The notes under the pieces were generated by a model. That model was not told where the DNA came from. It did no database searches and worked only from the letters and a program-made list of their open reading frames with translations. From an uncultured Clostridia bacterium (GTDB taxonomy: Bacteria > Bacillota > Clostridia > Oscillospirales > Oscillospiraceae), in assembly GCA_947177005.1 (NCBI GenBank), contig CAMWSZ010000050.1, positions 1 to 11,114 of the forward strand: DNA of 11,114 nt, in the 5' to 3' direction. Below, piece after piece: positions 1-6,370 of this stretch; position 1 is the first letter of the stretch; the number at the start of each line of letters is the position of its first letter. A program made the translations under genes and the position numbers.

Positions 1-1
1 C

Positions 2-661
2 GCGGCGAACCCCGGGGCGGGCACCCGCCCCCGCCGGCCCGCGGCTTCCGCCATACCCGCGGGCGGGGGCCTGGCGGTGCGGGCCGGACCGACCCCGCAA
101 ACGCGGTCTCCCAGAAAGCTGCAGACGGCCGCCGCCGCCGCCTATCACCTGCGCCTGCTGGGAATCGCCTCCATTTTTGTCTGCATCATGCTGCTGACAA
201 ATTCCATTATGCAGGCCCACGGAAAAGTCAGGCTGCCGATTGTTACCACGATTTTAGGCGGTGTTGTGAAAGTGCTGGTAAACTACAAGCTGGTAGGGAA
301 CCCCGCTATCAATATCAAGGGCGCGCCCATTGGCACGCTTGCCTGCTACGGACTGATTGCCTTTGTGAACCTGGGAATTGTACACCACCTGCTGGAGGAA
401 AAACCGAACTATTTCTTCATTTTTGCGAAACCAGTTCTGGCGTCGGCGGTCATGGGCGCGGCGGCGTGGTCGTCCCACGGACTGCTCAGCGGTTTCCTGA
501 ACGGCAGCTATATGATGAATTCCCTCTGCACATTGGCAGCGGTTGGCGTAGCGGTGCTGGTCTATCTGATTCTGGTCATCGTCCTGCGCATGATTACCCG
601 TGAGGACCTGGAGATGATCCCCCACGGAGAAAAGCTGGCGAAGCTGCTGCGCGTCCGCTGA
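2..661 (+). CDS. SpoVB/MurJ-like polysaccharide or lipid-II flippase, C-terminal part (5' end outside window)
   Basis: This is the last third of a multi-pass membrane protein of the MOP flippase superfamily (SpoVB/RfbX/MurJ group). Such proteins move lipid-linked sugars or peptidoglycan precursors across the cytoplasmic membrane. The frame is open from the window edge to TGA at 659-661. From about base 110 the protein reads like the family: the stretches LGIASIFVCIMLLTNS and KGAPIGTLACYG are typical, and about five hydrophobic segments lie near 161-214, 233-295, 323-388, 428-487 and 524-589. A short basic tail follows, ending KLLRVR. The family is usually 500-550 residues, so only about 180 credible residues are present and the true start lies upstream. 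GTG at 77 is an accidental in-frame codon, not a believable start. Residues encoded before about base 105 are Gly/Pro/Arg/Ala-rich instead of membrane-like (see findings). I cannot tell whether this is the sporulation protein SpoVB, a MurJ or a capsule flippase. Confidence 0.75.
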   Translation, partial: AANPGAGTRPRRPAASAIPAGGGLAVRAGPTPQTRSPRKLQTAAAAAYHLRLLGIASIFVCIMLLTNSIMQAHGKVRLPIVTTILGGVVKVLVNYKLVGNPAINIKGAPIGTLACYGLIAFVNLGIVHHLLEEKPNYFFIFAKPVLASAVMGAAAWSSHGLLSGFLNGSYMMNSLCTLAAVGVAVLVYLILVIVLRMITREDLEMIPHGEKLAKLLRVR

Positions 662-673
662 CAGATTTCAGAC

Positions 674-720
674 AAAAAAACGGGACACGACGGATGCTTG
701 ACGTCGTGTCCCAGTTTTTT
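674..720. terminator. Bidirectional rho-independent terminator between convergent genes
   Basis: A perfect 11-bp stem, 682-692 paired with 702-712 (GGGACACGACG / CGTCGTGTCCC), encloses a 9-base loop. Seven A's (674-680) lie on its left and six T's (715-720) on its right, so it gives a U-tract in both directions. It serves the flippase gene ending at 661 (+) and the substrate-binding lipoprotein gene whose TAA is 719-721 (-). The T-run overlaps that stop codon. Confidence 0.92.
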
Positions 721-2272
721 ACTGGCTTGTATCTAAATGTACCGTCCAGTTTTCCAGCCCAAAAAACGTGCTGGAGGGCGACGGCGTCATCCCTTCCACC
801 GTGCCCGGATAGCTCAGCACCGAGTAGGTCTTGAAGCACACCGGCACAATCGGGACCGTGGCTTGCAAATAGGAAAACAATTGCCGGGCCGCGGCGGTCC
901 GGTCCGATGCCGCCGCAAAATTTTGCAGCAGCGCGTCGGCAGAGGGGTCCGCGTATCTGCCGTAATTCAAAGCGCCGCCGGTGCCAATCAGGTCGCTGAG
1001 GTCCCAGTCTGCCGTGAGCTTGACCTCCCCGAAATAGAGGTCAAACGAACCCGCTGACAGTGCCGGCAGATACTCCTCCCAAGGCAGCGCCTGCACCGTA
1101 ATCTTCCAGTCCAGCAGCGTCAGATTTTCAGCGATGAACTGGGCGCTGGTCAGCCGGAACGGGTCCTCTTCATTGATGAGCAGCGTAAGCTCCTTGACCT
1201 CGCCTGTGGCCTGACCGGCCTCGGTGAGTGCGGTCATCGCGTCGTCCCGACTGTACGACACCTCCAGATCCGCCGGATAGAGCGGCGACCGCGGCGATAC
1301 GGGGAACTGTGCCGGGGCGGCCAGACCGGCCAGCTGAGCATTTGCCATTGTACCCCGGGGGATTCCGCGGCTGAACGCAGAACGCGCTGCCGGGTCGGAA
1401 AAGACAGGGGAGGCCGTATTAAAGCCGATATATTGCAGAATGCTTGTGGGGCGGTCTGTTGACTCGCTCTGGCCCGTGACCGACGCGAGATTGTCCATCG
1501 GGTCCATTGTCAACAGTTCAATCCGCCGGGAGGAGAACAGATACCGGGCGGTATCCCGGTCCTTGGTATTCACCAGCGGAATGGTGGAGACCGGAAGAGA
1601 CTTTCGCTGCCACCAATCCGGATTCGCCTCCAGATAATCGTCCGTGCCGCCGGAGACAAACCGGTACGGTCCTGTTCCCACAGGCGCCTGCTGATTTTCT
1701 GTTCCGCTTTTTACAATAGGGATGTCCAGCAGAGCGAACAGCCCCTGATTCGGTTCCGTTAAAGTAATGACTACCTGTCCAGTGCGGCTGGCGGCCACCG
1801 CAGCGATTTTCCGCAGGCGGTATCCATACCGCTCCGACGCCTTCGCGCGCTGTAAACCCGCAGCGACATCCTTGGCCGTAAGCGGCGAACCGTCCTGGAA
1901 AGCCGCGTCCTGCCGCAGCTCCAGCGTGCAGACCAGACCTTTTTCATCCCAGGCCCAGCTCTCGCATAAAACCGGTTCCGGTTCAAACTGCGCGTTCAGC
2001 CGGAACAGCGGCTCATACAGCAGGGACGCAATATCCTGCTGAATAATTTCGCCACAGGTAATGGGATCAAGGGTGGAGTTTTTATAATAGGACAGGGTAA
2101 AGGCGGCGGGATGTTCCGGCTCCTCCTCGGGCGGGGGCGTCTCCTCCGGAAAACCGGCGCTGCCGGGCTGATAGATATCCCAGTATTCAGGTTCGTCGGG
2201 TTCCTCCTGAAAAGTACTGCATCCGGACAGAAGCAGCGTCAAAACCAGCAAAAAAGCGGAGAGGCGTTTCAT
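719..2272 (-). CDS. ABC transporter substrate-binding lipoprotein, SBP_bac_5 (peptide-binding) family
   Basis: This is an extracytoplasmic solute-binding lipoprotein of the DppA/OppA/MppA family (517 residues, a normal length), anchored to the outer face of the membrane. The start chosen is ATG at 2272-2270, because the protein then opens with a classic lipoprotein signal: MKR, a hydrophobic core and the lipobox LLSGC, with the lipidated cysteine at residue 18. An ATG 13 codons earlier would bury this signal. Residues 22-55 form an acidic, proline-rich tether (EEPDEPE, EETPPPEEEPEHP). The family signature follows: LLYEPLFRL near 84-92, FEPEPVLCESW near 97-106, and FQDGSPLTAKDV near 125-136. 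The start codon overlaps the pgeF stop as ATGA, so the two are almost certainly co-translated. No permease or ATPase gene is adjacent, so it is an orphan that must share a transporter or act as a sensor. The ligand is unknown; peptides or muropeptides are the family-based guess. Confidence 0.9.
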   Translation of the reverse strand: MKRLSAFLLVLTLLLSGCSTFQEEPDEPEYWDIYQPGSAGFPEETPPPEEEPEHPAAFTLSYYKNSTLDPITCGEIIQQDIASLLYEPLFRLNAQFEPEPVLCESWAWDEKGLVCTLELRQDAAFQDGSPLTAKDVAAGLQRAKASERYGYRLRKIAAVAASRTGQVVITLTEPNQGLFALLDIPIVKSGTENQQAPVGTGPYRFVSGGTDDYLEANPDWWQRKSLPVSTIPLVNTKDRDTARYLFSSRRIELLTMDPMDNLASVTGQSESTDRPTSILQYIGFNTASPVFSDPAARSAFSRGIPRGTMANAQLAGLAAPAQFPVSPRSPLYPADLEVSYSRDDAMTALTEAGQATGEVKELTLLINEEDPFRLTSAQFIAENLTLLDWKITVQALPWEEYLPALSAGSFDLYFGEVKLTADWDLSDLIGTGGALNYGRYADPSADALLQNFAAASDRTAAARQLFSYLQATVPIVPVCFKTYSVLSYPGTVEGMTPSPSSTFFGLENWTVHLDTSQ

Positions 2273-3093
2273 AGACGGGACCCCCGTCCGGTCAGGCCGA
2301 TCAGTCCGCATTGCAGGCCCCGCCGCTCACCGCATTTGCGGTGGCTCCAGAAGAGACCGGGGTTGCAGGCTGTACAGAGGGGACAGACATCAATATGCGC
2401 CTCTTTGACGCCGCTTTTCAGCAGCCGCCAAACGTTAATCCCCTTCAGATCCACGAACCACTTTCCGCACCCGTTCGAACGGATAAAGGCGTCTGCGCCG
2501 GAACCGAAAGCGGTACGCATGGCATCGGGCACATCGTCCCCGGTCTCAAAGCAGCACATGCCGATCCCGGCCCCGACGGCAACATGGATATCCTCCGGCC
2601 GCGCCCGGAAAAGCCGGGCCATTTCCGTAACGGTTTTCACCGGCAGATCCAGCGCCGTACCCCGCCACCCGGCGTGGCACGCGCCGGCTGCGCCCGCAAC
2701 AGGGTCCCAAAAAAGCAGGATGATGCAGTCGGCGGAAAATACTGTCAGATTTAGCCCCGGCTCATTGGTGACCAGCGCGTCGGCGGTGTAGCCGGCAGGT
2801 GTGATAATCCCCTTGCCGCGGTCGGCGGCGGTGACGTGCCGGACCGTATCCTCATGGACCTGTGCGGACAGAACCAGCCCCTCAAAATCCGCGCCCACAG
2901 CCCCGCAGAACCGCCGGTAATTCTCCAAAACCAGCGGGTCCGGTTCCGGACCGTATTGCCGCAGATTCAGGGACTCGTACATGCCGCCGCTGACGCCCCC
3001 CAAACGTGTGGAAAAGCCGTGGACGATGCCGCCGACCAGCAGGTCCGAACAATAGAACGGTACGCCGTGATTCTCTCGAAACTGAAAAGACAT
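2269..3093 (-). CDS. pgeF: Peptidoglycan editing factor PgeF (YfiH / multicopper polyphenol oxidase-laccase domain family)
   Basis: This is a cytoplasmic protein of the YfiH/DUF152 family, 274 residues, slightly longer than the usual 240-260. In E. coli PgeF removes wrongly made UDP-MurNAc-L-Ser, keeping L-alanine as the first residue of the peptidoglycan stem. Relatives have been assigned purine nucleoside or laccase activities, so the exact substrate here is not certain. The metal-site motifs are all visible: QVH with His80, SADC with Cys123, and CHAGWRGT with His140. The C-terminal block CNPGLFWSHR is also typical. ATG at 3093-3091 is preceded by GAGGT at 3103-3099 (five bases before the start), only 18 bases after the secA stop, so it is in the secA operon. 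Its last codons form a hairpin in front of the next gene and its TGA overlaps that gene's ATG. Confidence 0.93.
   Translation of the reverse strand: MSFQFRENHGVPFYCSDLLVGGIVHGFSTRLGGVSGGMYESLNLRQYGPEPDPLVLENYRRFCGAVGADFEGLVLSAQVHEDTVRHVTAADRGKGIITPAGYTADALVTNEPGLNLTVFSADCIILLFWDPVAGAAGACHAGWRGTALDLPVKTVTEMARLFRARPEDIHVAVGAGIGMCCFETGDDVPDAMRTAFGSGADAFIRSNGCGKWFVDLKGINVWRLLKSGVKEAHIDVCPLCTACNPGLFWSHRKCGERRGLQCGLIGLTGRGSRL
2274..2288 (-). promoter_or_regulatory. Hairpin over the ribosome-binding region of the substrate-binding lipoprotein gene
   Basis: In the mRNA (minus strand) GACGGG (2288-2283) pairs perfectly with CCCGUC (2279-2274) across the loop GGU, ending one base before AUG at 2272. 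The only Shine-Dalgarno-like run, GGGGG, is within the stem and loop. A ribosome finishing pgeF would melt this stem while reaching the overlapping UGA, which suits translational coupling. The stem is seen directly; the regulatory role is inferred. Confidence 0.5.
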
Positions 3094-3111
3094 ATTTTAC
3101 CTCGCGTCTGC

Positions 3112-5850
3112 TTATGCGTTCCGGCCGCAGCAGTGCTTGTATTTCTTGCCGCTCCCGCAGGGGCAGGGTTCATTGCGGCCCACCTTCTTCTGCACGCGGC
3201 GGGGCTGTTTTTTCACGGTGCCGTCGCCCCGGCCCTCGGTGATGCCGGTCGCCACCCGCTCGCGTTTGACCTCCTGATCCGTCCTGAGCCGGATGGAGTA
3301 CAGCCGCCGGACGGTCTCCTCCTGAATGGCGGCAATCATTTCCTCAAACATATGCAGGCTCTCCTGCTTATAGGCGTCAACGGGATTGCTCTGCGCATAG
3401 GCCCGCAGGCGGATGCCCTGCCGCAGGTCCTGCATGGCGTCGATATGGTCCATCCAGTACTCGTCAACAACCCGCAGCATAATGACGCGCTCCAGCTCCC
3501 GCATGACCGGCGGCGTGATCTCGGTTTCCTTTGCGGCATAGCACGCGAGAGCATTCTCAATAAACTTCCGGGTCAGTTCCTCAGCGCCGGAGGAGGTCCC
3601 GGTCTCGACGGTCAAGCCGGTGCTGTTCTTCGGGAAAAAGGTCCCCTCAAGGGAGGCCAACAGGGACTTAAAGCTTTCACTTTCCAGATGCTTCTGCTCG
3701 CCGAAAGCGCTGTTGACATTGTTGGTAATAATGGACGAGATCATTCCCGTGATGACATCGCGGATATCCAGTCCGTCCAGAACCTGCTTGCGCTGGCCGT
3801 AGATAATCTCGCGCTGCTTGTTCATGACGTCGTCGTATTCCAGCGTGTTTTTACGGGTCTGGAAGTTCCGGGATTCCACACTGACCTGTGCGTTTTCAAT
3901 GGATTTGGTAAGCATTTTGTTCTCAATGGGGACCGTCTCGTCCAGATCCAGCCGGTCCATTAAAGCAGTGATCTTGTCGCCGCCGAACAGCTGGATCAGG
4001 TCGTCCTCCAGACTCAGGTAAAACCGGGTTTCGCCGGGGTCGCCCTGACGTCCGGCACGGCCCCGCAGCTGGTTGTCAATGCGCCGGGAGTCGTGGCGCT
4101 CCGTGCCGATGATGAACAGCCCTCCGGCGTCGCGGACTCGATTCGCTTCGCCCTCAATCTCGGCCTTATGCTTCTGAAAGCTCTCCGAATAAAGACGCCG
4201 GGCATTTAAAATTTCCTCGTCGTTGGTTTCCGCGTAGCCGGTAGCCTCGGCAATCAGCTCATCGGTGAGACCGGCTTTGCGCAGATCGTCCCTTGCCAGA
4301 AATTCGGCGTTGCCGCCCAGCATGATATCGGTGCCGCGGCCCGCCATGTTGGTGGCTACGGTCACCGCGTTCAGCTTGCCGGCCTGCGCGACGATTTCGG
4401 CTTCTTTCTCATGGTTTTTTGCGTTCAGCACGTTATGGGGGATGCCCTCTTTTCTCAGCAGGCTGCTGAGACGCTCGTTCTTTTCAATGGAGACCGTACC
4501 CACCAGCACCGGCTGCCCCTTCGCGTGGCACTCCTTGATCTGCTCAATGACGGCGCGGTATTTTCCGGCTTCCGTCTTGTACACCACGTCATTATTATCC
4601 TTACGAATCAGGGGGCGGTTGGTGGGGATCTCGATGATATCCAATTTATAAATGGTGCCGAATTCCTCCTCCTCGGTCAGAGCAGTACCAGTCATGCCGG
4701 AAAGCTTGTTGTAGAGGCGGAAATAGTTCTGGAAGGTGATGGTTGCAAGGGTTTTGCTTTCCCGCTCCACCTTCACCCGCTCCTTGGCTTCAATGGCCTG
4801 ATGCAGGCCCTCGCTGTAGCGCCGTCCAAACATCAGACGGCCTGTGAACTCGTCAACGATGATGATTTGTCCGTCCTTCACCACATAGTCAATATCGTTT
4901 TTCATGACGCCGTGGGCCTTAATAGCCTGATTGATGTGGTGGGACAGGGTGGAGTTTTCCGGGTCGGACAGATTTTCAACGTGGAAATACTCCTCCGCCT
5001 TCCGGATGCCCCGGGCGCTCAGGGTAGCGGTGCGGGCCTTTTTATCGACAATATAATCCGCGTCAATATCCACGTCCTCCTCCGCTTTTTCGTCGGTCTC
5101 GTTAATCTCCAATTTCTTCAGACCCCGGACAAACATCTCCGCCATATCATACATTTGGGTGGATTTTTCCCCCATGCCGGAGATAATCAGGGGCGTTCTG
5201 GCCTCATCAATCAGAATGGAGTCCACCTCGTCTACGATAGCGAAGTGGTGGCCGCGCTGGACCTGTTCCTTTGCGTAAATGGCCATATTATCCCGCAGAT
5301 AATCGAAGCCCATTTCATTGTTGGTGCCATAGGTGATGTCGGCGGCGTAGGCCCTCTGGCGTTCCGGCTTTTCCATGTCGTGGATAATCAGGCCCACGGT
5401 CAGGCCAAGAAAGCGGTAGACCTTGCCCATCCATTCGCTGTCGCGTTTGGCCAGGTAGTCGTTGACGGTCACGATATGGACGCCCTGACCGCTCAGGGCG
5501 TTCAGATAAGCGGGGAGGGTGGCGACCAGCGTTTTGCCCTCACCGGTTTTCATTTCGGCAATGCGGCCCTGATGAAGAACGATTCCGCCGATGAGCTGCA
5601 CGCGGTAGGGGCGCATCCCCAGCACGCGCACGGAGGCTTCCCGTGCGGCGGCAAAGGCTTCCGGCAGGATATCGTCCAGGGTCTCGCCGTTGGCGAGGCG
5701 CTGTTTAAACTCCGGCGTTTTTGCGGCCAGCTCCGCGTCGGATAATTTCTGATAGGCGGGCTCAAGGGCCTCGATTTTATCGGCGATAGGGTAGATCTGT
5801 TTCAGTTCCCGGTCACTGTAAGTGCCGAATAATTTTGTAAATAATCCCAT
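3112..5850 (-). CDS. secA: Preprotein translocase ATPase SecA
   Basis: SecA is the ATP-driven motor that pushes unfolded preproteins through SecYEG at the cytoplasmic membrane. The protein has 912 residues, full length (E. coli 901, B. subtilis 841). Visible in order are the Walker A motif MKTGEGKT at 100-107, the Walker B region with DEVD at 207-210 and DEAR at 215-218, the preprotein cross-linking region around 220-370, the second ATPase fold with VATNMAGRGTD near 498-508 and the arginine-finger motif QLRGRAGRQGDPG at 594-606, and the helical scaffold/wing domains. The C-terminal zinc motif has Cys896, Cys898, His906 and Cys907/Cys908 (CPCGSGKKYKHCCG), which in other SecAs binds SecB or phospholipid. 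ATG at 5850-5848 has GAGGAG at 5867-5862, 11 bases upstream. A good sigma-A-type promoter lies at 5904-5931. It heads the operon secA-pgeF-lipoprotein. Confidence 0.99.
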   Translation of the reverse strand: MGLFTKLFGTYSDRELKQIYPIADKIEALEPAYQKLSDAELAAKTPEFKQRLANGETLDDILPEAFAAAREASVRVLGMRPYRVQLIGGIVLHQGRIAEMKTGEGKTLVATLPAYLNALSGQGVHIVTVNDYLAKRDSEWMGKVYRFLGLTVGLIIHDMEKPERQRAYAADITYGTNNEMGFDYLRDNMAIYAKEQVQRGHHFAIVDEVDSILIDEARTPLIISGMGEKSTQMYDMAEMFVRGLKKLEINETDEKAEEDVDIDADYIVDKKARTATLSARGIRKAEEYFHVENLSDPENSTLSHHINQAIKAHGVMKNDIDYVVKDGQIIIVDEFTGRLMFGRRYSEGLHQAIEAKERVKVERESKTLATITFQNYFRLYNKLSGMTGTALTEEEEFGTIYKLDIIEIPTNRPLIRKDNNDVVYKTEAGKYRAVIEQIKECHAKGQPVLVGTVSIEKNERLSSLLRKEGIPHNVLNAKNHEKEAEIVAQAGKLNAVTVATNMAGRGTDIMLGGNAEFLARDDLRKAGLTDELIAEATGYAETNDEEILNARRLYSESFQKHKAEIEGEANRVRDAGGLFIIGTERHDSRRIDNQLRGRAGRQGDPGETRFYLSLEDDLIQLFGGDKITALMDRLDLDETVPIENKMLTKSIENAQVSVESRNFQTRKNTLEYDDVMNKQREIIYGQRKQVLDGLDIRDVITGMISSIITNNVNSAFGEQKHLESESFKSLLASLEGTFFPKNSTGLTVETGTSSGAEELTRKFIENALACYAAKETEITPPVMRELERVIMLRVVDEYWMDHIDAMQDLRQGIRLRAYAQSNPVDAYKQESLHMFEEMIAAIQEETVRRLYSIRLRTDQEVKRERVATGITEGRGDGTVKKQPRRVQKKVGRNEPCPCGSGKKYKHCCGRNA

Positions 5851-5872
5851 AATTGATAGAACTCCTCTGCTG

Positions 5873-5888
5873 CGTCCTGAACAGGACG
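5873..5888 (-). promoter_or_regulatory. Perfect palindrome / hairpin in the secA leader
   Basis: CGTCCTG (5873-5879) and CAGGACG (5882-5888) are perfect inverted repeats separated by two bases. They lie about ten bases inside the predicted secA transcript and six bases upstream of its Shine-Dalgarno sequence. No U-tract follows, so it is not a terminator. It could be a 5'-end stabilising hairpin or a repressor site; the sequence does not decide. Confidence 0.45.
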
Positions 5889-5903
5889 AAAAGTCTCAGA
5901 CCA

Positions 5904-5931
5904 AGTATAACATAGATTTACCGGTTTGCAA
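5904..5931 (-). promoter_or_regulatory. Predicted sigma-A promoter for secA-pgeF-lipoprotein operon
   Basis: On the minus strand TTGCAA (5931-5926) and TATACT (5909-5904) are separated by 16 bases. This is a fair -35 and a strong -10, with TATGT just upstream of the -10. Transcription would begin near 5897, giving a leader of about 47 bases before the secA ATG. It lies downstream of the tRNA terminator, so secA need not depend on tRNA read-through. Confidence 0.65.
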
Positions 5932-5967
5932 GAGAAAAAAGAAGAGGCACCGTGCAACGGTGCCTCT
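5931..5967 (-). terminator. Rho-independent terminator of the tRNA-Thr/tRNA-Tyr unit
   Basis: A 10-bp stem pairs 5943-5952 with 5958-5967 (AGAGGCACCG / CGGTGCCTCT) around a 5-base loop. On the minus strand it is followed by a U-rich tract (TTCTTTTTT). It begins four bases after the CCA end of tRNA-Tyr and lies just upstream of the predicted secA promoter, whose -35 the U-tract touches. Confidence 0.88.
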
Positions 5968-5970
5968 CAT

Positions 5971-6055
5971 TGGTGGGAGCGGGTGGATTCGAACCACCGA
6001 AGTCGTCGACAACAGATTTACAGTCTGCCCCCTTTGGCCACTCGGGAACGCTCCC
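5971..6055 (-). tRNA. tRNA-Tyr (anticodon GTA)
   Basis: An 85-base class II tRNA with a long variable arm, as expected for bacterial tRNA-Tyr. The acceptor stem GGGAGCG pairs with CGCTCCC, followed by A and an encoded CCA (complement of 5971-5973). The anticodon stem GCAGA/TCTGT encloses the loop CTGTAAA with anticodon GTA at 6021-6019. The T-arm GGTGGTTCGAATCCACC is intact. It lies 54 bases downstream of tRNA-Thr, probably on the same transcript. Confidence 0.97.
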
Positions 6056-6109
6056 AAATCAAAATCCCGCCAAAAGGTCTCCCAAGTCATATAAAGTTGC
6101 CAGGAAGGT

Positions 6110-6185
6110 TGGAGCTGGTAGACGGACTCGAACCCCCGACCTGCTGATTACAAATCAGCTGCTCTACCAACTGAGCTATACCAGC
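6110..6185 (-). tRNA. tRNA-Thr (anticodon TGT)
   Basis: A 76-base cloverleaf. The acceptor stem GCTGGTA pairs with TACCAGC, with discriminator T and an encoded CCA (complement of 6110-6112). The D-arm contains AGCTCAGTTGGTAGAGC. The anticodon stem CTGAT/ATCAG has the loop TTTGTAA with anticodon TGT at 6152-6150, and the T-arm has GGTTCGAGTCC. It is the first gene of the tRNA unit, about 20 bases from the -10 box. Confidence 0.97.
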
Positions 6186-6204
6186 ACGATTAGCAACAAA
6201 ACGC

Positions 6205-6233
6205 ATTATAGCAGGCTCCCGCCGGTTTGTCAA
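6205..6233 (-). promoter_or_regulatory. Perfect-consensus sigma-A promoter for the tRNA unit
   Basis: On the minus strand TTGACA (6233-6228) and TATAAT (6210-6205) are separated by exactly 17 bases, matching the housekeeping sigma consensus at all twelve positions. An A/T block farther upstream (6246-6265), including the 12-base palindrome CAAAAATTTTTG, may act as an UP-like element. Confidence 0.93.
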
Positions 6234-6307
6234 GGGCTAATCTTAATATTTCACAAAAATTTTTGATCTCAGCCAGGGATTAAGCAAAGGTCCCGAAAAA
6301 TTCCCCC

Positions 6308-6337
6308 TTTACAGACCCGCCTCTTTTATGGCATAAT
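6308..6337 (+). promoter_or_regulatory. Predicted promoter for prfB (extended -10)
   Basis: TTTACA (6308-6313), an 18-base spacer and CATAAT (6332-6337), with TG two bases before the -10 as an extended -10. Transcription would begin near 6344, about 27 bases before the start codon. AGGAGG at 6356-6361 is a full Shine-Dalgarno site nine bases from ATG. Confidence 0.7.
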
Positions 6338-6370
6338 ATAGCAACGGAAACAGACAGGAGGGATTATTTT

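Noticed and set aside
2273..2311. Earlier ATG (2311) as start of the lipoprotein gene
   Set aside because: It would place 13 charged residues before the lipoprotein signal peptide, which is cleanly positioned from the ATG at 2272.
2836..3963. 375-codon open frame on the plus strand opposite the secA 3' end and pgeF
   Set aside because: It spans two real genes antisense and shows no family features. Its composition follows from the codon bias of the genes opposite.
4411..5745. 444-codon open frame on the plus strand opposite secA
   Set aside because: It lies wholly antisense to an unmistakable SecA, has no ribosome site or recognisable domain, and is the usual mirror-frame effect of GC-rich coding DNA.
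5822..6266. Open frames across the tRNA genes on both strands, with translations such as WIRTTEVVDNRF and RTRTPDLLITNQLL
   Set aside because: These are the well-known false proteins produced by reading through the antisense of tRNA-Tyr and tRNA-Thr. The cloverleaves explain the sequence fully.
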